Source: Flavobacteriales bacterium UBA7325
GTDB taxonomy: Bacteria; Bacteroidota; Bacteroidia; Flavobacteriales_D; Crocinitomicaceae
Assembly (NCBI GenBank): GCA_002471375.1
Contig: DKPV01000049.1
Location: 1 to 33,489, forward strand
DNA: 33,489 nucleotides
Direction of reading: 5' to 3'
Below, piece after piece: positions 8,643-15,474 of this stretch. Under the pieces are notes generated by a model. That model made no database searches. It saw only the letters and a program-made list of their open reading frames with translations, and had not been told where the DNA came from. The position numbers and the translations under genes were made by a program. The stretch's first letter is position 1. Every line of letters begins with the position of its first letter.

Positions 8643-9217
8643 TTGCAATTATAAAGTATAACGCGGGAAACATTACTTCAGTCCAGAATGCCGTTAGAAG
8701 GCTTGGTTATGATTCCATTGTAACCAACGATCCACAGGCCTTACGAGCTGCTGAGAAAGTAATATTTCCGGGAGTTGGCGAAGCCAGTTCTGCAATGAAC
8801 TATTTAACTGAACGCGGACTTGATCAAGTGATAAAAAGTTTGGAACAACCAGTCCTAGGAATCTGTTTGGGGCTCCAACTTATGTGCCTTGAAAGTGAAG
8901 AAGGGTCCACCTCATGTCTTGGAATATTCGACACGAAAGTAAAACGATTCAATGATGCAGAACTTGTGCCACACATGGGTTGGAACTCAATCAAGAACTT
9001 GAGAAGCTCACTTTTCAATACACTTGAGGAGGGTGATGATACCTATTTCGTTCACAGCTATTATGCAGAGATATCTAGAGACACATCTGCCATCTGTGAG
9101 TATAGCGTTGTTTTTAGTGCTGCCCTTGAGAAACAAAACTTTTACGCAACCCAATTTCACCCTGAGAAATCAGCTGGTATCGGAGAACAAATACTAAACA
9201 ACTTTTTAAAATTATGA
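8639..9217 (+). CDS. hisH: Imidazole glycerol phosphate synthase, glutaminase subunit
   Basis: A 192-aa class I glutamine amidotransferase that supplies ammonia to HisF. The catalytic triad is visible: nucleophile C76 in LGICLGLQLMC, and the His-Glu pair in TQFHPEKSAG. The conserved VPHMGWN motif is also present. The oxyanion-hole PGVGE segment lies near residues 44-48. It overlaps both hisB and hisA by 4 nt. It must work as a complex with HisF, encoded two genes downstream. Confidence 0.96.
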   Translation: MIAIIKYNAGNITSVQNAVRRLGYDSIVTNDPQALRAAEKVIFPGVGEASSAMNYLTERGLDQVIKSLEQPVLGICLGLQLMCLESEEGSTSCLGIFDTKVKRFNDAELVPHMGWNSIKNLRSSLFNTLEEGDDTYFVHSYYAEISRDTSAICEYSVVFSAALEKQNFYATQFHPEKSAGIGEQILNNFLKL

Positions 9218-9927
9218 GAATCATTCCAGCAATAGATATAATAGATGGTAATTGTGTGCGCCTTACTAAGGGAGACTACTCCACTAAGAAAATCTACAAT
9301 CAAAATCCTGTAGAGATTGCAAAGGAGCTAGAAGATAATGGCATCAAATATTTACACCTAGTCGACTTAGACGGTGCAAAATCGAAACGAATAGTGAATT
9401 ACAAGACGCTGGAAAGTATAGCCAATCAAACTAATCTCGAGATCGACTTTGGAGGTGGTGTCAAATCGAATGAAGATTTAAAGACGGCCTTTGAAGCAGG
9501 TGCTAGTAAAATTACTGGTGGAAGTATCGCTGTCCAAGATCCTGAACTATTCGAGTCATGGCTGAATCAGTATGGCGGAGAAAAAATAATCCTTGGAGCA
9601 GATTGCGCCAACCGAAAAATCGCAACCAATGGATGGACCGAAAGTTCAGAGCTAGATGTTGTGGAGTTCATTCAAAAGAAAGAAAAGGTTGGCGTGAAAT
9701 CAGTCATCTGCACGGACATATCGAAAGATGGTATGCTAGAAGGCCCAGCGATGCAACTATACAAGGAGATTATTTCAAAATCGAACACCTCACTAATAGC
9801 CAGCGGTGGAGTATCCAGTATCCAGGACCTCCTAGATCTTCGAAGGATTGGTTGCGAAGCTGCCATTATAGGTAAAGCAATTTATGAGAATAAAATCACA
9901 CTTAAAGAGCTTAGCGAACTATGTTAA
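9214..9927 (+). CDS. hisA: ProFAR isomerase
   Basis: A 237-aa TIM-barrel enzyme, phosphoribosylformimino-5-aminoimidazole carboxamide ribotide isomerase. The catalytic Asp8 is in IPAIDIIDGNCVRLTKGDY. A second acidic residue lies in LGADCANRKIATNGW. Phosphate-binding glycines are in DFGGGVKSNED and ASGGVSSIQDL, the two half-barrel repeats shared with HisF. HisA and HisF derive from an ancient duplication and remain adjacent here. It overlaps hisH by 4 nt and hisF by 7 nt. Confidence 0.96.
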   Translation: MRIIPAIDIIDGNCVRLTKGDYSTKKIYNQNPVEIAKELEDNGIKYLHLVDLDGAKSKRIVNYKTLESIANQTNLEIDFGGGVKSNEDLKTAFEAGASKITGGSIAVQDPELFESWLNQYGGEKIILGADCANRKIATNGWTESSELDVVEFIQKKEKVGVKSVICTDISKDGMLEGPAMQLYKEIISKSNTSLIASGGVSSIQDLLDLRRIGCEAAIIGKAIYENKITLKELSELC

Positions 9928-10679
9928 AGAAAAGAATCATACCCTGCCTTGATATAAAAGATGGGCGCACTGTAAAAGGGATAAATTTTGAAAGTATAAA
10001 AGATGCTGGAGACCCAATTGAACTTGCAAGAAGATACGTTTCTGAGGGAGCTGACGAACTCGTTTTCCTAGACATTACTGCCACTGTAGAAAAGAGAAAA
10101 ACACTTGTTGATCTTGTAAAAAACATATCTAAGGAGATCGACATTCCTTTTACTGTTGGAGGAGGAATAAATTGTGTCGAAGATGTCGAGAGTATTATTT
10201 CGGCAGGCGCGGACAAGGTTTCCATCAACTCATCCGCTGTTAAGCGTCCTAAACTCATTCGCGAAATAGCTGATCGTTTCGGGAGTCAATGTGTTGTCTT
10301 AGCGATAGACACCAAGTTTATCGATAATGAATGGATCGTATTTGTTAATGGCGGGAGAACTGCGACGGAACTTAGAACTACGAGTTGGGCTAAAACTGTC
10401 ACAGAACTTGGGGCTGGTGAAATCCTACTTACATCAATGAATAATGATGGGACGAAAGATGGCTTTGCGCTACCTATCGTTGAAGAAGTAAGTGAATTGG
10501 TAAATGTTCCGGTCATTGCCTCAGGCGGAGCTGGATCGATGCAAGATTTCAAAGATCTCTTCAGTCAAACCCGAGCTACAGCAGGACTCGCTGCGAGTAT
10601 TTTTCATTATAACGAGATCCCTATTCAAGCGCTTAAAACATATTTAAAAACAAATGAAATTCCAGTAAGATGCAGATAA
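9921..10679 (+). CDS. hisF: Imidazole glycerol phosphate synthase, cyclase subunit
   Basis: A 252-aa TIM barrel that uses ammonia from HisH to turn PRFAR into imidazole glycerol phosphate and AICAR. Catalytic Asp11 is in IIPCLDIKDGRTVKGINF, and the second catalytic Asp in VVLAIDTKF. Phosphate loops are FTVGGGINCVED and ASGGAGSMQDF. The conserved LLTSM(D)RDGTK loop here reads LLTSMNNDGTKDG, a mild variant. AICAR feeds back to the purine pathway, where PurB also makes it. The gene overlaps hisIE by 10 nt. Confidence 0.96.
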   Translation: MLKKRIIPCLDIKDGRTVKGINFESIKDAGDPIELARRYVSEGADELVFLDITATVEKRKTLVDLVKNISKEIDIPFTVGGGINCVEDVESIISAGADKVSINSSAVKRPKLIREIADRFGSQCVVLAIDTKFIDNEWIVFVNGGRTATELRTTSWAKTVTELGAGEILLTSMNNDGTKDGFALPIVEEVSELVNVPVIASGGAGSMQDFKDLFSQTRATAGLAASIFHYNEIPIQALKTYLKTNEIPVRCR

Positions 10680-11257
10680 ACTTCAATAAAGGTGATGGAC
10701 TAGTTCCTGTCATCATTCAAAATTCTAACACCCTCCAAGTATTAATGTTGGGGTATATGAACCAAGAGGCATACGAAAAAACGAAGAAAGAAGGTCTTGT
10801 TACTTTTTTTAGTCGTAGTAAAAATCGGCTATGGACGAAGGGAGAATCTTCAGAGAATTACCTTCGAGTAGAAGACATAGCAATCGACTGTGATTCGGAT
10901 ACAATTCTAATCAAAGCCACTCAGGATGGCCCAACTTGTCACACTGGTTCTACTTCTTGTTTTAAAGAAGAAACTTCAAAAGGTTTTATCTATCAGCTCG
11001 AAAAAACAATTGCTCAACGCATAGATGAAGATGACCCCAATTCATATACAAACAATCTCTTCAAAAGGGGCATCAATAAAGTTGCACAAAAGGTTGGTGA
11101 AGAAGCGGTAGAAGTTGTGATCGAAGCGAAGGATGACAATGATGATCTATTCAAGAACGAAATGGCTGATTTACTCTATCACACCTTGATTCTTATGAAA
11201 GCAAAAAATATCGAACTCGAAGAAATTGAGAAAGTCTTAATGGCTCGAAACGGATGA
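10670..11257 (+). CDS. hisIE: Phosphoribosyl-AMP cyclohydrolase / phosphoribosyl-ATP pyrophosphatase
   Basis: A 195-aa bifunctional enzyme catalysing steps 2 and 3 of histidine synthesis. The N-terminal HisI domain (about 1-105) has FFSRSKNRLWTKGESSENYL, the metal-binding DCDSD, and GPTCHTGSTSCF. The C-terminal HisE domain (about 110-195) has the MazG-like helices with KVGEEAVEVVIEAK and NEMADLLYHTLILM. It is the last gene of the operon. The next gene, on the opposite strand, ends 1 nt away and no terminator hairpin is visible between them. Confidence 0.96.
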   Translation: MQINFNKGDGLVPVIIQNSNTLQVLMLGYMNQEAYEKTKKEGLVTFFSRSKNRLWTKGESSENYLRVEDIAIDCDSDTILIKATQDGPTCHTGSTSCFKEETSKGFIYQLEKTIAQRIDEDDPNSYTNNLFKRGINKVAQKVGEEAVEVVIEAKDDNDDLFKNEMADLLYHTLILMKAKNIELEEIEKVLMARNG

Positions 11258-11258
11258 T

Positions 11259-11861
11259 TTAATCAACAATGAAATCTCCATGGATTAAATCTGTATCGCC
11301 TTCTTTTGAAATCGTGAAGAGGTATTTACCATTTCGATAGTTTCTTTCTTCAAGGAGAAAGAATGAATTCGAAGTTGTTTCAGTCTGGAGATGTCCCCCA
11401 TTCAAATCATAAATATGGAGGGTCATCTTCACATGATTTGAATTTTCAATGACCAGCATTGACTCTGTCCCAAGGGGATTTGGTCCCAGTCGATATTCTC
11501 GTTGGTCAAAGTCGAATACATCTATGGATATGATCCAAGAAAAGCCAGAACTTCCTAGCTGTAGTTTATAGTAATGAGTTGTATTTTCATCAACATCAGC
11601 ATGAGTGAAGTCATAATAGATCGTCTCAGAAGTGCTCCCACAGATACCTTCTATATCTCCAATAAATGTAAAATTGATTGAATCGGTGCTATGTAAAATA
11701 TCAATGCCATTACAGGTATTACCTTCCGTAATTGACCAGTTTAAAAGAATATTTCTATTGAATTCGGTGCCAACAAAATTATCGAGTACATCCTCATTTT
11801 GGGCAGAACACTGAATTGCGTTTCCAAAAGTTAATATTAATAGTAATCCAAAAAGATTCAT
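11259..11861 (-). CDS. Small secreted protein with type IX secretion sorting tail
   Basis: I choose the ATG at 11861 (200 aa) because it opens directly onto a signal peptide, MNLFGLLLILTFGNAIQCSAQ. The frame extends 16 codons further upstream, but those residues are not signal-like. The last ~75 residues resemble the type A T9SS C-terminal domain: a PNPLGTESMLVIEN opening, an IYDLNGG turn and a NGKYLFTISKEG strand pattern before the end. The middle resembles a fibronectin-like beta sandwich. The protein is probably exported and attached or released at the cell surface. The gene is last in the lnt/sigma-factor gene row. Confidence 0.7.
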   Translation of the reverse strand: MNLFGLLLILTFGNAIQCSAQNEDVLDNFVGTEFNRNILLNWSITEGNTCNGIDILHSTDSINFTFIGDIEGICGSTSETIYYDFTHADVDENTTHYYKLQLGSSGFSWIISIDVFDFDQREYRLGPNPLGTESMLVIENSNHVKMTLHIYDLNGGHLQTETTSNSFFLLEERNYRNGKYLFTISKEGDTDLIHGDFIVD

Positions 11862-11895
11862 AGTACAATAACGAAAAGATGTGAGAAAATTGCAA

Positions 11896-12138
11896 TCAAG
11901 CGGAACCAAGCTTGTTCTTCATTCGATCTTTTTCTTCTTGAGAGAACTTTTTAGAGATGCTAAACTCTTGCTTAGCATGTTGATTAATCAAGTTTTCTAG
12001 TGTGCGGCTGTCCTTCATATAACGATTGCATTTCTTGCATAAAATCTTGTGGCCATAAATTTCCATTTTATCAGAAAATGACAATTTCTGATTCATCGAA
12101 CGTTCGAAATCCTCCGTTATTTGGATACAGCGTTTCAT
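11896..12138 (-). CDS. Small zinc-finger anti-sigma-like protein (second copy)
   Basis: An 80-aa protein with Cys4 near the start (MKRC) and HKILCKKC, an Hx3CxxC motif of the zinc-binding anti-sigma type. It is a paralog of the product at 12248-12484: both have Cys4, the same Hx3CKKC core, a T-L-x-x-L helix and a basic C-terminus with a (K/R)xKxxL pattern. No membrane segment is present, so it would act in the cytoplasm. It lies 109 nt downstream of its paralog. Binding to the adjacent ECF sigma factor is inferred from gene order and the motif. Confidence 0.7.
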   Translation of the reverse strand: MKRCIQITEDFERSMNQKLSFSDKMEIYGHKILCKKCNRYMKDSRTLENLINQHAKQEFSISKKFSQEEKDRMKNKLGSA

Positions 12139-12247
12139 TTATTTCATTTGTAGGCAATCCTAAAGATCGATTGGTTGTTGATTACCTAATGATTTAGAAG
12201 GAGATCATCCACTATCCTTACACTTGTTAATAGTGAATTCCGATTGA

Positions 12248-12484
12248 CTACTGTGGCTTAAGGTTGCTCTTGAGTAATTTCTTCTCGTTATCCGAAAAAA
12301 CATATTTGACATTAGGATCTTCTAACTTCCGAAGGAGGTGGTCTAGTGTATCACTATCCGTTTGATAATCACGGCACTTTTTACACATCGGCAGGTGCTT
12401 CTTCATGCTTCGTCGATCACTAAACTTAAGTTTTTTAAACTTAGATTTCTCGTAGTTGTATGTCAGTTTCTCGCACAAATTCAT
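12248..12484 (-). CDS. Small zinc-finger anti-sigma-like protein (first copy)
   Basis: A 78-aa protein. The start at 12484 overlaps the sigma-factor stop by 4 nt (ATGA), which favours it over the in-frame start 3 codons upstream. It has Cys4 (MNLC) and HLPMCKKC (Hx3CxxC), together the C/H-H-C-C ligand set of short zf-HC2 proteins found directly behind ECF sigma genes in Bacteroidota. Translational coupling to the sigma factor supports an anti-sigma role. It is soluble, with no transmembrane helix, so it would sense a cytoplasmic signal such as redox or metal state if it regulates at all. Confidence 0.75.
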   Translation of the reverse strand: MNLCEKLTYNYEKSKFKKLKFSDRRSMKKHLPMCKKCRDYQTDSDTLDHLLRKLEDPNVKYVFSDNEKKLLKSNLKPQ

Positions 12485-13041
12485 AACTCCCACTTAGATT
12501 TAAGACAGTCTCTAAGCACAAGCTTTGCCCTATGGATTATCACCCATAAATTCGATGTAGTAATTTCAAAATCATCGCATATAGTCTCGCTATCGCTTTC
12601 TTTAAGATACTTCGCTGCCACTACTCCTCGCCAACGCTCGGGTAATTTTTCCAGACAATAACCTAGCTCTAGGTAGGTCTCATCTTTCACAATAAGATCT
12701 TCCACCGTTTCAAGTGTTTTTTGATTCCCACTATTCTCAAGCCAATGCCCATTATCGCTGCCATCTTCCTTGCTAAAGAAATGTGATGCAGGATCTGTGT
12801 ACCGCGTCTCGGCCTTTCGCCAATGATCGATAATTTTTCTGTTCAGAATGCTCGTTAGCCATGTTCTAAGCTTGCTTCGACGCTCAAACTTATCTATTTT
12901 GGTCAATGCGGACACAAACGTATCTTGAACCATGTCTTTCGCTAACTCTAAGTCCTGTAATTTCGACATGGCAAATGAGAGCAAGTAATCACTATGCTCA
13001 TCGACCATATGTCCAGGATCTATGTTATTATTCTCTGACAT
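12481..13041 (-). CDS. ECF-type RNA polymerase sigma factor
   Basis: A 186-aa sigma-70 family protein. Region 2 covers about residues 15-85: DYLLSFAMSKLQDLELAKDMVQDTF, then the promoter-melting KFERRSKLRTWLTSILNRKIIDHWRK. Region 4 covers about 125-180: LEKLPERWRGVVAAKYL, then a helix-turn-helix ending in LWVIIHRAKLVLRDCL. There is no region 1 or 3, as expected for ECF factors. Its ATG overlaps the lnt stop by one base (TAATG), and its stop overlaps the first zinc-finger gene. This gives a coupled lnt-sigma-anti-sigma row. Confidence 0.92.
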   Translation of the reverse strand: MSENNNIDPGHMVDEHSDYLLSFAMSKLQDLELAKDMVQDTFVSALTKIDKFERRSKLRTWLTSILNRKIIDHWRKAETRYTDPASHFFSKEDGSDNGHWLENSGNQKTLETVEDLIVKDETYLELGYCLEKLPERWRGVVAAKYLKESDSETICDDFEITTSNLWVIIHRAKLVLRDCLKSKWEL

Positions 13042-14651
13042 TATTTTTTCTCTCTAACTAGTTTAAATCGCTTTACAAACGAAAACAATATCAATAATGC
13101 ACTCACAAAAACAAAACTTCTACCCATCACATTTCCATAGGTAGTATAAAATGAATTTTCACTATTCAAATTCAGTTTTGCTCTGATCACGACTGACTCC
13201 CACCACTCAGTTGCTTGTAGGACATCTCCTCTTTGATTGATGAATGCACTTGTTCCGGTGTTAGCAGATCGAGCAACGCTTCTTCGGCATTCAACCGCGC
13301 GTAACCTCGCAAAGCTCAAATGTTGTTTATAGCCTGGTGTATCTTTCCACCAGCCGTCGTTTGTTGTAATACAGATTAATTCAGCACCTGCGCGACACTG
13401 CTCTGTTACCCATTCACCATAGATTGATTCGTAACAAACAACAGGGGCAAAAGTAAACTTGTTCGTTTTCATTGTTCTTGGAAATTCCTCTACTCCCAAC
13501 GTACCACTTGTTCCGCCATTTTGTATTGCAATATCTTCTAGAAATGGGAATGTCTCAGAGAACGGAATTGCCTCCACCCCAGGTACAAGCTTAGACTTGT
13601 GAACGAATGTTACCTTGTCACTATCGTCAATTAGCATTGTAGTATTGTAATACTCTCTAAATCCTGGTCCTCCGCTAATTGGCCTAGATGCACGTGAGCG
13701 TTTTTTCTCAAAATCCATTAACGTTGATGCACCAATACAAATGGGCGTATCAAACAACTCGACCTTTTTCTGTTTTAAGAATCGGTACTCTCTGCTCGTC
13801 AAAACATTTCCTTCATAAATAGGAGAGGAAATAGCAGTTTCTGGTGCAAGGATCAGATCTGTATTCTTTGTCACCTTTTGTTTGGCAAGATCCATTATGT
13901 GAATAAGTTGATCATCTGCTGTGCTCAGATCAAACTTCATATTGTAAGGATCGATGTTCGGTTGCACGACAACAATCTCCACAGGGCGCTCCTTCTCCGC
14001 GTAGGTGAAATAGGTAATCAGGGATATAGAAAGAGGAACAATAACGAAAAATCCCGCCATCCAGATTAGTGGAGTTTGTATTCTCCATGTTTCCTTTTTC
14101 ATTAAGACATTCTGATAAATTCGGAAGACGAGAAGATTGATAATAAGAACCCAAAACGATCCTCCTAAAACACCAGTAAAAGAATACCACTGCACCCAAG
14201 ATGGTTGTATGCTGAAAGTGTTCCCAAGCGTTAGCCAAGTCCAGGATGCTTCCCAGTTATAGTGTAAATATTCGAAAGAAAGCCAATAAATCAATAGCGC
14301 TAAGTATCCTTCTTTGGAACCAACATATTTCTTAGTCAAATGAAATAAGTAGAAGGTAATAGCCATTAAGAGGCTGTTAAGAACGAACGCCAAAAGACCT
14401 CCACCCTCATCTGCATTTACGACCCACCATGTAGATCCAATATTGTAAATCAGAAATGTTAAATAGGCATGCGTAAATACTTTACGCGAACGATATCTTT
14501 TCTTTGAAATATAACTCTCAACAAATAATAGTGGAACCCATGAGACGAAGACGACAGGTGTTAAACTACCGCTATAAGGGAATGAAATAACCATCAGAAT
14601 CCCTGAAAGGATACTGAGGAGATAACGATGTTTGCGAGTGAGATTTATCAC
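13041..14651 (-). CDS. lnt: Apolipoprotein N-acyltransferase
   Basis: A 536-aa inner-membrane enzyme that adds the third acyl chain to the N-terminal Cys of lipoproteins. About six to seven hydrophobic segments fill residues 10-215, followed by a nitrilase-fold domain and a final membrane helix near 508-528. The nitrilase triad is complete: E271 in LAPETAIS, K354 in HKSKLVPG and C406 in VVCYESIYGE. The FLxxxxxxRSxARSANTGxS motif appears as CRRSVARSANTGTSAF. The size matches the family. It is followed, with a one-base overlap, by the ECF sigma gene. Confidence 0.95.
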   Translation of the reverse strand: MINLTRKHRYLLSILSGILMVISFPYSGSLTPVVFVSWVPLLFVESYISKKRYRSRKVFTHAYLTFLIYNIGSTWWVVNADEGGGLLAFVLNSLLMAITFYLFHLTKKYVGSKEGYLALLIYWLSFEYLHYNWEASWTWLTLGNTFSIQPSWVQWYSFTGVLGGSFWVLIINLLVFRIYQNVLMKKETWRIQTPLIWMAGFFVIVPLSISLITYFTYAEKERPVEIVVVQPNIDPYNMKFDLSTADDQLIHIMDLAKQKVTKNTDLILAPETAISSPIYEGNVLTSREYRFLKQKKVELFDTPICIGASTLMDFEKKRSRASRPISGGPGFREYYNTTMLIDDSDKVTFVHKSKLVPGVEAIPFSETFPFLEDIAIQNGGTSGTLGVEEFPRTMKTNKFTFAPVVCYESIYGEWVTEQCRAGAELICITTNDGWWKDTPGYKQHLSFARLRAVECRRSVARSANTGTSAFINQRGDVLQATEWWESVVIRAKLNLNSENSFYTTYGNVMGRSFVFVSALLILFSFVKRFKLVREKK

Positions 14652-14699
14652 AGTATGAAGTTAGCCGAAATATTTCGGATAACAACTCTCAAAAAACAC

Positions 14700-15242
14700 T
14701 TATTCTTTGGTTTCTATGATCTTTTTAAGATTATCAAGACCTTGCTGTAAGTCTGGTCCTAGCACTTCATCCATATCCATAAACAGGAAGAAAATATTGA
14801 ATGGCCATGGGCTGCCACCTTCGAAAGCCCAAGTAACTTCTGTACCTGCAACCTTCTTCTTGGTAGTCATAAAGGCTGTAGACTCGATTTCCATCGGTTT
14901 TTTGAATCGTAAAGCAAAATCAATTCGCTCATCCAATTTCATTTTCGTGATCTCCTGCTCACCAACACCTACTTCCTCATGCGAACTGTTCCAACCGTGT
15001 ATGTAGCCTACAGTACCATCGGTTCCTTTTGAAGTATTCTTTGTTTTTGGGTCTTTCTTTTGCCAGATGGCATACTCCTCCTGATTCTCTAAATAACTGA
15101 TATAATCGTATACCTCTGAAACCTCGGCGTCTATAACCACCGTTCGAGTAACTTGATAATCCTTCTTGACAAAGAGTGCTGTAATTAAAACTAATGCGAC
15201 AAGCGCAACTATTACGAAGAGTAGTTTCTTAATAAATTTCAT
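14700..15242 (-). CDS. SRPBCC (START-like) family protein, membrane-anchored
   Basis: A 180-aa protein with an N-terminal membrane helix (residues about 7-24, KLLFVIVALVALVLITALFV). A helix-grip fold of the polyketide cyclase/dehydrase type follows: VTRTVVIDAEVSEVYDYISYLENQEEY is the characteristic strand-helix opening, and a long C-terminal helix ends the domain (GPDLQQGLDNLKKIIE). Family members bind hydrophobic ligands; no ligand can be predicted here. It lies 48 nt upstream of lnt on the same strand and probably shares its transcript. Confidence 0.82.
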   Translation of the reverse strand: MKFIKKLLFVIVALVALVLITALFVKKDYQVTRTVVIDAEVSEVYDYISYLENQEEYAIWQKKDPKTKNTSKGTDGTVGYIHGWNSSHEEVGVGEQEITKMKLDERIDFALRFKKPMEIESTAFMTTKKKVAGTEVTWAFEGGSPWPFNIFFLFMDMDEVLGPDLQQGLDNLKKIIETKE

Positions 15243-15416
15243 AGAAGAATAATTAATAGATTTAAGATAGTTAATGAGAATTGCTAATACAAGACATTTT
15301 CGACGGACAGGTTAAAATCCACCATAAACGGTTTAGTAAAGGAGTTGCATTGTAAAAATCAGGTGCTTACAACACCTGAATCTACTTAAGAATATAACGC
15401 TGCACCTTAGACTTTG
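15243..15416. other. Intergenic region with a small hairpin
   Basis: This stretch separates the SRPBCC gene start from the terminator of the OmpA operon. It holds one short perfect stem, TCAGGTG / CACCTGA (15359-15365 with 15373-15379, 7-nt loop), without a T-run. No ORF is apparent. It may contain the promoter of the SRPBCC-lnt row on the minus strand, but I could not assign boxes with confidence. Confidence 0.35.
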
Positions 15417-15452
15417 TGAAAAAAAAGGTCGACTCCTGAAGGAGCCGACCTT
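15417..15452 (-). terminator. Intrinsic terminator of the rnhB-OmpA gene row
   Basis: Read on the minus strand, AAGGTCGGCTCC and GGAGTCGACCTT form a 12-bp stem with one G-T pair and a 4-nt loop. It runs straight into eight T residues. It lies 22 nt beyond the stop codon of the OmpA-family gene. Confidence 0.9.
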
Positions 15453-15474
15453 GTATTCTAGATTTTACTTTCTC

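Noticed and set aside
12151..12188. Inverted repeat TAGGCAATC / GATTACCTA between the two zinc-finger genes
   Set aside because: The arms are 9 bp with one mismatch or G-U and a 20-nt loop without a T-run. It is too weak to call a terminator or operator.
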